Part shown: positions 1 to 11,252 of the stretch, one piece after another
Layout: each line of letters opens with the position of its first letter
How positions within the stretch are numbered: the first letter of the stretch is position 1
From: Oasisia sp. SBJ-2009
Lineage: Eukaryota; Annelida; Polychaeta; Sabellida; Siboglinidae
NCBI GenBank assembly: GCA_964017155.1
Contig: OZ024864.1
Span: 37,864,230 to 37,928,229, forward strand
DNA length: 64,000 nucleotides
Direction of reading: 5' to 3'
The notes under the pieces: generated by a model
Told to the model about the DNA's origin: nothing
Databases searched by the model: none
What the model saw: the letters and a program-made list of their open reading frames with translations, nothing else
Translations under genes and position numbers: made by a program

Positions 1-474
1 CAATCTGTTGTTCCTGGTATATTTGAAATTGTGGCGAAGGGCACATGTTCTGCTCGGCATGCTCAGTGTAGCATTCATTCCACATCTGAGCATTCTTTCC
101 AACATTCAGCAAACGCATTTCGGAGAGGAAAGTCCTTGATTTTCATCTGGCTGGAGGTAGCTTTCTGTTAAAGTTAGTCCTCGGTTTGGCCGCGGCCGAA
201 GAATCTTGCTGCCGCCAGATATTCCATCAGCATCAGGGACTGTCAAGAGGCCACCAGACGTTTCTTGTACAACTCTTGAGAAATCTTCCCTGTCTAGACG
301 TGGCATCCATACAGAACTGTGCTGTGTTTCGGTCGTTTCGTCATGTGTTGATTCAAAATATGGGTGCCCTTGCTGAAAGCCACGGCTAGATTTGCACATT
401 CTTCCAACAGGCGATGTTTTCCTATTACTAAGCTTACTCGTCTCATTATTCTCATTATTTGCAGTCTCCTTCAT
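1..474 (-). pseudogene. Mutator-like transposase, U0, N-terminal part at window edge
   Basis: Only the N-terminal third lies in the window; the usual ATG is at 472-474. The GGAGAGGAAAG frame break (near 122) is present, as in U1-U3 and U5. Confidence 0.75.
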
Positions 475-1320
475 TGTAATCGTGCAGAGTAAACCCGGCA
501 GAATTACAATTGGCAGAGACAATCCGTGATTTAAGATTTCAGACGTCCAAGGAGTCTGAAAGTCCAAATCACAGTGACAGAACACTGTGTGTTAGGGGGG
601 GTTGGGGAGTGGCTTAGACCAGTGGAGCATCTGTTTGAAAATCTATGCCCAAAGTGGACTAATCAGAGTACAGCAGGGTGACCAATCTATCATTTTTTGT
701 TTACTTCACCTAATTAGAAACATGGAAAGACCCCAGGATAAGGTGCTAATGACAACTGGGCTGTGCAACTTCTGATAATCGCCCCCATAGGCCAGCCCAC
801 CCCTGGTGGCTGGCTTCTGACTTGATCACTGCTCAATCAGGCAAGTGTGACATTGTATCAGGTGTCTACTAATTGCATTGTGTAATACTTTGCAATTGAA
901 CCAATGAAGACGTCTGGTCTTTGAAGAATGCTCACTTTAAGGTCATGTATCATGTATATTTACAGTCTTTTAATAGGGACAAGGGAAAACAGTCATCATA
1001 ATTCTCACTGCAAAATGACAATAGCCTGTATGTGATATTTTACAAAAAACATACTGGGCTCTCTGAAAAATTGGGTAATGTGTTCATATATGGCACACAA
1101 AAAAGTTTGTGCACTGTGTAGTTCTGCAAGATTAAGCATTTTGAAACTGTCGCCTGCTCACTGTTGTGGCACTCGGTGAAATAGGGTGCACTTTGTAAAT
1201 GTGTCTAAAAAAAAAATGTGTGGATGAAATAAAAAACAATTACAGCATGTTGCTTCAAATAGGAGTGCCAGTAAAATGTGTTAATTTCAGATTTGTTCGC
1301 CAAAACAACCATGTCTATTT
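1..1320 (+). mobile_element. Array unit U0, right-hand part only
   Basis: The window opens inside a tandem unit. This piece matches the last part of the following units: the transposase N-terminal half on the - strand, then ~735 bp of non-coding DNA up to the next GGGGTCATGACACAG at 1321. The non-coding part includes a hairpin-forming stretch near 812-834 with GCCAGCC and GGCTGGC arms, and an A-run near 1206. The array therefore extends to the left of the window by an unknown amount. Confidence 0.9.
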
Positions 1321-1737
1321 GGGGTCATGACACAGTTAGACTTCCTGTTTGGTTACCGTTGCAACATAGTCCCATAAAAAAATAGATTTAGATTTTTTTC
1401 AACATTCACATGCTGTGACATAAGTGCATTTGAACAGTCATATTTCCAGGTGTGATTGTGGAAGCTGTTGACAGTGAAATGGTGCATTTTTAGCTGATTT
1501 CACTATGCGGATGGGTACATGGCGGTGATTTGGCTTGTTGACACCTCTGTTGTGTTACTGCCTGCATTCATTTGTAAATATTGACGGGTGTCACACATAG
1601 CGGCACTTTACGAGAGAACGAAACATTGGAACTTGACTAAACTCGACCAGCTTGTCACTGAGATGATGATAACAACAGCCAATACGTTTTAGAATTTTCC
1701 TGCGTCTGGTTTTCTTATAATCCTACAAAACGCTAAC

Positions 1738-2202
1738 ATGGTGGCCAATGGGAAAGTTAACTGTGTCATGAGCCCTATTAGACGCCTAGCAGCAGAAACA
1801 GTTTTTAGTTGGCGCGAGATGATGGAGGCAGCGTTCTTTGACAAATATTCCGAAATAATTAGTGACAAGGTGTGCGTGTCAAGCAACAGTGAGTGTCTCA
1901 TTTGGACTGCCTGTACATCAGGTGAGAAAGTGAAGTATGGTGTAGTTAAAGTGACGTTTAGTTGTGGAAACCGACGAACTATAAAAGCACACCGACTGGC
2001 CTTCATGCTATTTCATAGACAGACATTCTTGGCAGCACACCTAGATGCGTCGCATTTATGTCACAACAGTCTTTGTGTTAATGCCAACCACATCAATCTT
2101 GAACCTCGTTCCATCAACAGTCAGAGAAATTCATGCAAGAAAACCGGCAATTGTAGCGGTCATGGTATATATCCGGCATGTCTGTTATGGCTACAACTGT
2201 GA
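1738..2202 (+). CDS. His-Cys box (I-PpoI-like, His-Me finger) endonuclease, U1
   Basis: A 154-residue protein predicted to cut double-stranded DNA. The C-terminal half has His106, Cys108, Cys113, His118, Asn127, Cys133, Cys139, His142 and Cys148. In the homing endonuclease I-PpoI, the catalytic His, zinc-binding Cys, Cys and His, catalytic Asn and next Cys follow with spacings 2, 5, 5, 9 and 6, and the spacings here are identical. His106 would be the general base, Asn127 the Mg ligand, and the Cys/His residues would hold two structural zincs. An Arg-rich stretch (residues 79-86) precedes the box. The length is close to that of I-PpoI. The ATG in AACATGG has a good initiation context; no upstream exon is evident, but one cannot be excluded. 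The gene converges on the transposase of the same unit. The family call rests on motif spacing recalled from I-PpoI; the role in this element is inferred. Confidence 0.85.
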   Translation: MVANGKVNCVMSPIRRLAAETVFSWREMMEAAFFDKYSEIISDKVCVSSNSECLIWTACTSGEKVKYGVVKVTFSCGNRRTIKAHRLAFMLFHRQTFLAAHLDASHLCHNSLCVNANHINLEPRSINSQRNSCKKTGNCSGHGIYPACLLWLQL

Positions 2203-2576
2203 AATGTGGTAAGAATGAACTCACTTTTTTTCGGGAGTGCATGTGCAGAATGAACTGTTCCGATATGTTGTCTCCTTGGCTCGTAACTGGTCAATGGACT
2301 GGACAGTGTCACACGTGTGACGGCCATGCCGTGCAACAAGTGTGATGATCGTGTCGTATCGGTACAGCGTGATGATGGCGCGGAGCTATAGTCTTCTCAT
2401 GGCGTATGTCAGACAGCAGGCAGGTGATCGATGGTGTACGTAGATTGTGCTCCCATTGCATAGACAGTCAAAGTTGCAGCTCAAGTAGACGCTAAGGAAT
2501 AATACAAAGTCATATTGTTAGATTACTGTCTGTGTGCTCACTTCCATCTATTTAACTGTGTGGTGAGTGTGTCTGC
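2203..2576. other. Convergent intergenic stretch (nuclease 3' / transposase 3')
   Basis: Non-coding in all units. A consensus splice donor (TGTG|GTAAGA) lies at 2208/2209, six bases after the nuclease stop. Otherwise it holds a CACACGTGTGAC palindrome (near 2310) and 'aataat' runs but no canonical AATAAA. I see no other gene in it. Confidence 0.5.
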
Positions 2577-2695
2577 CTACAATTTCTTAGCATAGGGGTG
2601 GTCGGCTGATTTCCGTGATCTTAGTGAATATGAGTGTTCAGTGTCATTGCCATGTGGGGTTGGGCGTGCACGTCTCCGTCTGCGTCTCACAGTTC

Positions 2696-4754
2696 TTACT
2701 GGTGTGTGTGTGTGGCTGTCCCTGCTGTTATTGTCTGACTGGCTGGTCTGCGATCAAGCTGTCGCTTTCTGTAAACGTCAAGTACAGATCTCTGTTGTTT
2801 TGCCTTGAAGTAGTCTTTCATCCGCTGTGACTTTATAGCTCGTCTGTGTCGGCGCACAGCTGGCTGCCTGGCATATTCTCGTTGGTACATAACATCTTGC
2901 TGGATGCGTTTTACTGCACGAGCAACTTTTCCACCCTTCGTAATGGGACACTGCACATTTTCTAGCTTCCGCAGCATCGATTCTCCAGCACCGTAGTTTA
3001 CGTGATCTATGACAGAACACACACGTCCCAGTGCATTGCGGCTAAACTTAACATTCTTGGGCAGTGATGCAGAGAAGGCTCTGTTTGCAGATTCGTTCGG
3101 GTTGGTTGTCAGTCTGCGGCGTGTCAAGTGAAGTGCGACATGGCCAAGACGCATCTCTATCAGTCCTTGGAGTGTGCTTCGATCACCGTCTGTCATGTTT
3201 ACTCGTGTCAGGCCGCACGCCTTCAGATGCGGAGAGGTGTTCCACCAGTTCCTTCTGCCACCCCAGCAGACAATCGCGTGCCTGCGACAGTTAGCACACG
3301 AACCTACATAGCAGTCGAGTGTAGCCTGAATGACATCCGGCATGCGTGTCGCTATGGCAGTTTCATCGCTGTCGTGAAGCATATGGACACTGGTGTAGAC
3401 CATCTGACACCTTGTCTTCACATCCTCTGCAAACAGTCTTCTGTTTTCTGTTCGCCTCGCAGCATCCTCTCCGGGAAACATCATAGAGGAGAACGATGCC
3501 TTGATGATGTGACGAAATTGTGTCTGAGACAGATGTGTCGTATCGGATTGCCTCTGTGTTTCCATGCCAGCTGGCATGGCATCTTGTATGCCACGTGAAG
3601 CCAGTGCATCTCCATCTGTAGCGACATACTTGATTGCGACACCATCTCGTGCCAGACTGTCACCAATGTGTTTCCCGATCCTGTACTCAGACAGTGGCTC
3701 TGTAGCGGGAACATATAGGCTGTACATCCAACATGTCCAGGGCAGGTGACGTTTAACCCTTTACTTCGAAGTGAAGATCCTAATTTGCACAGTTTATTGT
3801 CCAGTTGGAAAGCTATGATTTCCCGTTGACCAGTTTGCCAGCTGAATGCAGTCCCGAGAGCCTGCGATGCATTCTGTCCACCACAGCTGTAAGTGTTTTT
3901 GAGGTTCGTAGAATTGTATCGAACATAGACGCTGATGTTAATCGGAGCATCTTCTGGCAGACCACGAAGAGTGTTAGTCTCCTTGGATCTCTGTCTTCTC
4001 ATGTGCAAGTCATCCATTGTTGCTTGTGCAGTGAGTGCTGCCACCTTGTTCGCTGTTCTTTGCAATCCAGTGTGACTTGGAGGGGGTGTGTGCATTGCTG
4101 TCAGAATGTGACGGAACTTGGTAGTGGCGGTTGTTGTATCCTGCAGACCGATGTGAAGTGCTACATTCGTTGTGGCAGCCCGCTGACCACAGTGTCCAGT
4201 TTCAATCTCACTGTACAGCTTGTACATGCGTGAGTGATACTCGCAGTTCACACATTTCAACGACTCCTTCCAACAGAGGCCAATCTGTTGTTCCTGGTAT
4301 ATTTGAAATTGTGGCGAAGGGCACATGTTCTGCTCGGCATGCTCAGTGTAGCATTCATTCCACATCTGAGCATTCTTTCCAACATTCAGCAAACGCATTT
4401 CGGAGAGGAAAGTTCTTGATTTTCATCTGGCTGGAGGTAGCTTTCTGTTAAAGTTAGTCCTCGGTTTGGCCGCGGCCGAAGAATCTTGCTGCCGCCAGAT
4501 ATTCCATCAGCATCAGGGACTGTCAAGAGGCCACCAGACGTTTCTTGTACAACTCTTGAGAAATCTTCCCTGTCTAGACGTGGCATCCATACAGAACTGT
4601 GCTGTGTTTCGGTCGTTTCGTCATGTGTTGATTCAAAATATGGGTGCCCTTGCTGAAAGCCACGGCTAGATTTGCACATTCTTCCAACAGGCGATGTTTT
4701 CCTATTACTAAGCTTACTCGTCTCATTATTCTCATTATTTGCAGTCTCCTTCAT
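2696..4754 (-). pseudogene. Mutator-like transposase, U1, two frameshifts
   Basis: Three overlapping open segments (N-terminal down to 4386, middle 4398-3481, C-terminal 3727-2696) together span the full protein described under U6. Frame breaks: GGAGAGGAAAG near 4402 (2 nt longer than the GGAGGAAAG of the open copies) and ACATATAGG near 3712 (2 nt longer than ACATTGG). The C-terminus ends early because the GT run at 2701-2713 has six repeats. Local changes include Ala to Val before Gly-Ser-Cys and Leu to Val in the NYGAGE region. Confidence 0.8.
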
Positions 4755-4865
4755 TGTAATCGTGCAGAGTAAACCCGGCAGAATTACAATTGGCAGAGAC
4801 AATCCGTGATTTAAGATTTCAGACGTCCAAGGAGTCTGAAAGTCCAAATCACAGTGACAGAACAC

Positions 4866-6016
4866 TGTGTGTTAGGGGGGGTTGGGGAGTGGCTTAGACC
4901 AGTGGAGCATCTGTTTGAAAATCTATGCCCAAAGTGGACCAATCAGAGTACAGCAGGGTGACCAATCTATCATTTTTTGTCTACTTCACCTAATTAGAAA
5001 CATGGAAAGACCCCAGGATAAGGTGCTAATGACAACTGGGCTGTGCAACTTCTGATAATCGCCCCCATAGGCCAGCCCACCCCTGGTGGCTGGCTTCTGA
5101 CTTGATCACTGCTCAATCAGGCAAGTGTGACATTGTATCAGGTGTCTACTAATTGCATTGTGTAATACTTTGCAATTGAACCAATGAAGACGTCTGGTCT
5201 TTGAAGAATGCTCACTTTAAGGTCATGTATCATGTATATTTACAGTCTTTTAATAGGGACAAGGGAAAACAGTCATCATAATTCTCACTGCAAAATGACA
5301 ATAGCCTGTATGTGATATTTTACAAAAAACATACTGGGCTCTCTGAAAAATTGGGTAATGTGTTCATATATGGCACACAAAAAAGTTTGTGCACTGTGTA
5401 GTTCTGCAAGATTAGGCATTTTGAAACTGTCGCCTGCTCACTGTTGTGGCGCTCGGTGAAATAGGGTGCACTTTGTAAATGTGTCTAAAAAAAAATGTGT
5501 GGATGAAATAAAAAACAATTACAGCATGTTGCTTCAAATAGGAGTGCCAGTAAAATGTGTTAATTTCAGATTTTTTCGCCAAAACAACCATGTCTATTTG
5601 GGGTCATGACACAGTTAGACTTCCTGTTTGGTTACCGTTGCAACATAGTCCCATAAAAAAATAGATTTAGATTTTTTTCAACATTCACATGCTGTGACAT
5701 AAGTGCATTTGAACAGTCATATTTCCAGGTGTGATTGTGGAAGCTGTTGACAGTGAAATGGTGCATTTTTAGCTGATTTCACTATGCGGATGGGTACTTG
5801 GCGGTGATTTGGCTTGTTGACACCTCTGTTGTGTTACTGCCTGCATTCATTTGTAAATATTGACGGGTGTCACACATAGCGGCACTTTACGAGAGAACGA
5901 AACATTGGAACTTGACTAAACTCGACCAGCTTGTCACTGAGATGATGATAACAACAGCCAATAAGTTTTAGAATTTTCCTGCGTCTGGTTTTCTTATAAT
6001 CCTACAAAACGCTAAC
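4866..6016. promoter_or_regulatory. Divergent non-coding region between transposase (U1) and nuclease (U2)
   Basis: The ~1.15 kb between the two divergent start codons is the likely promoter region of both genes and recurs in every unit. Visible elements: a CCAAT box in GGACCAATCAG at 4939-4943 on the transposase side; a second CCAAT (CAGCCAATA) at 5958-5962 and a TATAAT at 5995-6000 on the nuclease side; an inverted repeat GCCAGCC/GGCTGGC near 5091-5113; and A-runs near 5488 and 5655. The GGGGTCATGACACAG end lies in its middle at 5600. No start-site evidence exists, so promoter function is inferred. Confidence 0.35.
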
Positions 6017-6481
6017 ATGGTGGCCAATGGGAAAGTTAACTGTGTCATGAGCCCTATTAGACGCCTAGCAGCAGAAACAGTTTTTAGTTGGCGCGAGATG
6101 ATGGAGGCAGCGTTCTTTGACAAATATTCCGAAATAATTAGTGACAAGGTGTGCGTGTCAAGCAACAGTGAGTGTCTCATTTGGACTGCCTGTACATCAG
6201 GTGAGAAAGTGAAGTATGGTGTAGTTAAAGTGACGTTTAGTTGTGGAAACCGACGAACTATAAAAGCACACCGACTGGCCTTCATGCTATTTCATAGACA
6301 GACATTCTTGGCAGCACACCTAGATGCGTCGCATTTATGTCACAACAGTCTTTGTGTTAATGCCAACCACATCAATCTTGAACCTCGTTCCATCAACAGT
6401 CAGAGAAATTCATGCAAGAAAACCGGCAATTGTAGCGGTCATGGTATATATCCGGCATGTCTGTTATGGCTACAACTGTGA
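6017..6481 (+). CDS. His-Cys box endonuclease, U2
   Basis: Open frame of 154 residues with the same protein sequence as in U1. All His-Cys box residues are present. 'Caataag' replaces 'caatacg' shortly upstream, as in U3 and U7. Confidence 0.85.
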   Translation: MVANGKVNCVMSPIRRLAAETVFSWREMMEAAFFDKYSEIISDKVCVSSNSECLIWTACTSGEKVKYGVVKVTFSCGNRRTIKAHRLAFMLFHRQTFLAAHLDASHLCHNSLCVNANHINLEPRSINSQRNSCKKTGNCSGHGIYPACLLWLQL

Positions 6482-6974
6482 AATGTGGTAAGAATGAACT
6501 CACTTTTTTTCGGGAGTGCATGTGCAGAATGAACTGTTCCGATATGTTGTCTCCTTGGCTCGTAACTGGTCAATGGACTGGACAGTGTCACACGTGTGAC
6601 GGCCATGCCGTGCAACAAGTGTGATGATCGTGTCGTATCGGTACAGCGTGATGATGGCGCGGAGCTATAGTCTTCTCATGGCGTATGTCAGACAGCAGGC
6701 AGGTGATCGATGGTGTACGTAGATTGTGCTCCCATTGCATAGACAGTCAAAGTTGCAGCTCAAGTAGACGCTAAGGAATAATACAAAGTCATATTGTTAG
6801 ATTACTGTCTGTGTGCTCACTTCCATCTATTTAACTGTGTGGTGAGTGTGTCTGCCTACAATTTCTTAGCATAGGGGTGGTCGGCTGATTTCCGTGATCT
6901 TAGTGAATATGAGTGTTCAGTGTCATTGCCATGTGGGGTTGGGCGTGCACGTCTCCGTCTGCGTCTCACAGTTC

Positions 6975-9033
6975 TTACTGGTGTGTGTGTGTGGCTGTCC
7001 CTGCTGTTATTGTCTGACTGGCTGGTCTGCGATCAAGCTGTCGCTTTCTGTAAACGTCAAGTACAGATCTCTGTTGTTTTGCCTTGAAGTAGTCTTTCAT
7101 CCGCTGTGACTTTATAGCTCGTCTGTGTCGGCGCACAGCTGGCTGCCTGGCATATTCTCGTTGGTACATAACATCTTGCTGGATGCGTTTTACTGCACGA
7201 GCAACTTTACCACCCTTCGTAATGGGACACTGCACATTTTCTAGCTTCCGCAGCATCGATTCTCCAGCACCGTAGTTTAGGTGATCTATGACAGAACACA
7301 CACGTCCCAGTGCATTGCGGCTAAACTTAACATTCTTGGGCAGTGATGCAGAGAAGGCTCTGTTTGCAGATTCGTTCGGGTTGGTTGTCAGTCTGCGGCG
7401 TGTCAAGTGAAGTGCGACATGGCCAAGACGCATCTCTATCAGTCCTTGGAGTGTGCTTCGATCCCCGTCTGTCATGTTTACTCGTGTCAGGCCGCACGCC
7501 TTCAGATGCGGAGAGGTGTTCCACCAGTTCCTTCTGCCACCCCAGCAGACAATCGCGTGCCTGCGACAGTTAGCACACGAACCTGCATAGCAGTCGAGTG
7601 TAGCCTGAATGACATCCGGCATGCGTGTCGCTATGGCAGTTTCATCGCTGTCGTGAAGCATATGGACACTGGTGTAGACCATCTGACACCTTGTCTTCAC
7701 ATCCTCTGCAAACAGTCTTCTGTTTTCTGTTCGCCTCGCAGCATCCTCTCCGGGAAACATCATAGAGGAGAACGATGCCTTGATGATGTGACGAAATTGT
7801 GTCTGAGACAGATGTGTCGTATCGGATTGCCTCTGTGTTTCCATGCCAGCTGGCATGGCATCTTGTATGCCACGTGAAGCCAGTGCATCTCCATCTGTAG
7901 CGACATACTTGATTGCGACACCATCTCGTGCCAGACTGTCACCAATGTGTTTCCCGATCCTGTACTCAGACAGTGGCTCTGTAGCGGGGACATATAGGCT
8001 GTACATCCAACATGTCCAGGGCAGGTGACGTTTAACCCTTTACTTCGGAGTGAAGATCCTAATTTGCACAGTTTATTGTCCAGTTGGAAAGCTATGATTT
8101 CCCGTTGACCAGTTTGCCAGCTGAATGCAGTCCCGAGAGCCTGCGATGCATTCTGTCCACCACAGCTGTAAGTGTTTTTGAGGTTCGTAGAATTGTATCG
8201 AACATAGACGCTGATGTTAATCGGAGCATCTTCTGGCAGACCACGAAGAGTGTTAGTCTCCTTGGATCTCTGTCTTCTCATGTGCAAGTCATCCATTGTT
8301 GCTTGTGCAGTGAGTGCTGCCACCTTGTTCGCTGTTCTTTGCAATCCAGTGTGACTTGGAGGGGGTGTGTGCATTGCTGTCAGAATGTGACGGAACTTGG
8401 TAGTGGCGGTTGTTGTATCCTGCAGACCGATGTGAAGTGCTACATTCGTTGTGGCAGCCCGCTGACCACAGTGTCCAGTTTCAATCTCACTGTACAGCTT
8501 GTACATGCGTGAGTGATACTCGCAGTTCACACATTTCAACGACTCCTTCCAACAGAGGCCAATCTGTTGTTCCTGGTATATTTGAAATTGTGGCGAAGGG
8601 CACATGTTCTGCTCGGCATGCTCAGTGTAGCATTCATTCCACATCTGAGCATTCTTTCCAACATTCAGCAAACGCATTTCGGAGAGGAAAGTTCTTGATT
8701 TTCATCTGGCTGGAGGTAGCTTTCTGTTAAAGTTAGTCCTCGGTTTGGCCGCGGCCGAAGAATCTTGCTGCCGCCAGATATTCCATCAGCATCAGGGACT
8801 GTCAAGAGGCCACCAGACGTTTCTTGTACAACTCTTGAGAAATCTTCCCTGTCTAGACGTGGCATCCATACAGAACTGTGCTGTGTTTCGGTCGTTTCGT
8901 CATGTGTTGATTCAAAATATGGGTGCCCTTGCTGAAAGCCACGGCTAGATTTGCACATTCTTCCAACAGGCGATGTTTTCCTATTACTAAGCTTACTCGT
9001 CTCATTATTCTCATTATTTGCAGTCTCCTTCAT
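6975..9033 (-). pseudogene. Mutator-like transposase, U2, two frameshifts
   Basis: Same two 2-nt frame breaks as U1, near 8681 and 7991, and the same (GT)6 early C-terminus. Motifs otherwise retained. Confidence 0.8.
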
Positions 9034-10294
9034 TGTAATCGTGCAGAGTAAACCCGGCAGAATTACAATTGGCAGAGACAATCCGTGATTTAAGATTTCA
9101 GACGTCCAAGGAGTCTGAAAGTCCAAATCACAGTGACAGAACACTGTGTGTTAGGGGGGTTGGGGAGTGGCTTAGACCAGTGGAGCATCTGTTTGAAAAT
9201 CTATGCCCAAAGTGGACCAATCAGAGTACAGCAGGGTGACCAATCTATCATTTTTTGTCTACTTCACCTAATTAGAAACATGGAAAGACCCCAGGATAAG
9301 GTGCTAATGACAACTGGGCTGTGCAACTTCTGATAATCGCCCCCATAGGCCAGCCCACCCCTGGTGGCTGGCTTCTGACTTGATCACTGCTCAATCAGGC
9401 AAGTGTGACATTGTATCAGGTGTCTACTAATTGCATTGTGTAATACTTTGCAATTGAACCAATGAAGACGTCTGGTCTTTGAAGAATGCTCACTTTAAGG
9501 TCATGTATCATGTATATTTACAGTCTTTTAATAGGGACAAGGGAAAACAGTCATCATAATTCTCACTGCAAAATGACAATAGCCTGTATGTGATATTTTA
9601 CAAAAAACATACTGGGCTCTCTGAAAAATTGGGTAATGTGTTCATATATGGCACACAAAAAAGTTTGTGCACTGTGTAGTTCTGCAAGATTAGGCATTTT
9701 GAAACTGTCGCCTGCTCACTGTTGTGGCGCTCGGTGAAATAGGGTGCACTTTGTAAATGTGTCTAAAAAAAAATGTGTGGATGAAATAAAAAACAATTAC
9801 AGCATGTTGCTTCAAATAGGAGTGCCAGTAAAATGTGTTAATTTCAGATTTTTTCGCCAAAACAACCATGTCTATTTGGGGTCATGACACAGTTAGACTT
9901 CCTGTTTGGTTACCGTTGCAACATAGTCCCATAAAAAAATAGATTTAGATTTTTTTCAACATTCACATGCTGTGACATAAGTGCATTTGAACAGTCATAT
10001 TTCCAGGTGTGATTGTGGAAGCTGTTGACAGTGAAATGGTGCATTTTTAGCTGATTTCACTATGCGGATGGGTACTTGGCGGTGATTTGGCTTGTTGACA
10101 CCTCTGTTGTGTTACTGCCTGCATTCATTTGTAAATATTGACGGGTGTCACACATAGCGGCACTTTACGAGAGAACGAAACATTGGAACTTGACTAAACT
10201 CGACCAGCTTGTCACTGAGATGATGATAACAACAGCCAATAAGTTTTAGAATTTTCCTGCGTCTGGTTTTCTTATAATCCTACAAAACGCTAAC

Positions 10295-10759
10295 ATGGTG
10301 GCCAATGGGAAAGTTAACTGTGTCATGAGCCCTATTAGACGCCTAGCAGCAGAAACAGTTTTTAGTTGGCGCGAGATGATGGAGGCAGCGTTCTTTGACA
10401 AATATTCCGAAATAATTAGTGACAAGGTGTGCGTGTCAAGCAACAGTGAGTGTCTCATTTGGACTGCCTGTACATCAGGTGAGAAAGTGAAGTATGGTGT
10501 AGTTAAAGTGACGTTTAGTTGTGGAAACCGACGAACTATAAAAGCACACCGACTGGCCTTCATGCTATTTCATAGACAGACATTCTTGGCAGCACACCTA
10601 GATGCATCGCATTTATGTCACAACAGTCTTTGTGTTAATGCCAACCACATCAATCTTGAACCTCGTTCCATCAACAGTCAGAGAAATTCATGCAAGAAAA
10701 CCGGCAATTGTAGCGGTCATGGTATATATCCGGCATGTCTGTTATGGCTACAACTGTGA
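10295..10759 (+). CDS. His-Cys box endonuclease, U3
   Basis: Same protein as U1 and U2. One silent change lies beside the catalytic motif (GCA instead of GCG at Ala104). Confidence 0.85.
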   Translation: MVANGKVNCVMSPIRRLAAETVFSWREMMEAAFFDKYSEIISDKVCVSSNSECLIWTACTSGEKVKYGVVKVTFSCGNRRTIKAHRLAFMLFHRQTFLAAHLDASHLCHNSLCVNANHINLEPRSINSQRNSCKKTGNCSGHGIYPACLLWLQL

Positions 10760-11252
10760 AATGTGGTAAGAATGAACTCACTTTTTTTCGGGAGTGCATG
10801 TGCAGAATGAACTGTTCCGATATGTTGTCTCCTTGGCTCGTAACTGGTCAATGGACTGGACAGTGTCACACGTGTGACGGCCATGCCGTGCAACAAGTGT
10901 GATGATCGTGTCGTATCGGTACAGCGTGATGATGGCGCGGAGCTATAGTCTTCTCATGGCGTATGTCAGACAGCAGGCAGGTGATCGATGGTGTACGTAG
11001 ATTGTGCTCCCATTGCATAGACAGTCAAAGTTGCAGCTCAAGTAGACGCTAAGGAATAATACAAAGTCATATTGTTAGATTACTGTCTGTGTGCTCACTT
11101 CCATCTATTTAACTGTGTGGTGAGTGTGTCTGCCTACAATTTCTTAGCATAGGGGTGGTCGGCTGATTTCCGTGATCTTAGTGAATATGAGTGTTCAGTG
11201 TCATTGCCATGTGGGGTTGGGCGTGCACGTCTCCGTCTGCGTCTCACAGTTC

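Larger units (their letters stand above)
1321..5599 (+). mobile_element. Array unit U1 (4279 bp): nuclease + transposase
   Basis: Order in every unit: end sequence GGGGTCATGACACAG, ~415 bp leader, nuclease gene (+), ~375 bp convergent intergenic stretch, transposase (-), then ~735 bp of non-coding DNA upstream of the transposase, running straight into the next unit. The left boundary is inferred from the dispersed copy at 48957-55080, whose homology starts and ends exactly at this sequence on both sides. No reverse-complemented partner end is found at the unit junctions, so the true second terminus is not visible inside the array. The left half of U1 shares diagnostic variants with U4 rather than with U2 or U3. 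Confidence 0.9.
5600..9877 (+). mobile_element. Array unit U2 (4278 bp)
   Basis: Same layout as U1. It is nearly identical to U3: both have 'aactttacc' in the transposase C-terminal region and 'gatccccgtc' where the other units have 'gatcaccgtc' or 'gatcaccatc'. The nuclease is open and the transposase carries two frameshifts. Confidence 0.9.

Noticed and set aside
1689..2006. 105-codon - strand ORF opposite the nuclease in each unit
   Set aside because: Antisense shadow: the + strand carries the conserved His-Cys box; nothing recognisable on this strand.
3128..3598. 156-codon + strand ORF recurring in most units, with similar 142-, 118- and 106-codon ones
   Set aside because: These lie antisense to the transposase, whose motifs are recognisable; their recurrence only reflects repetition of the unit.
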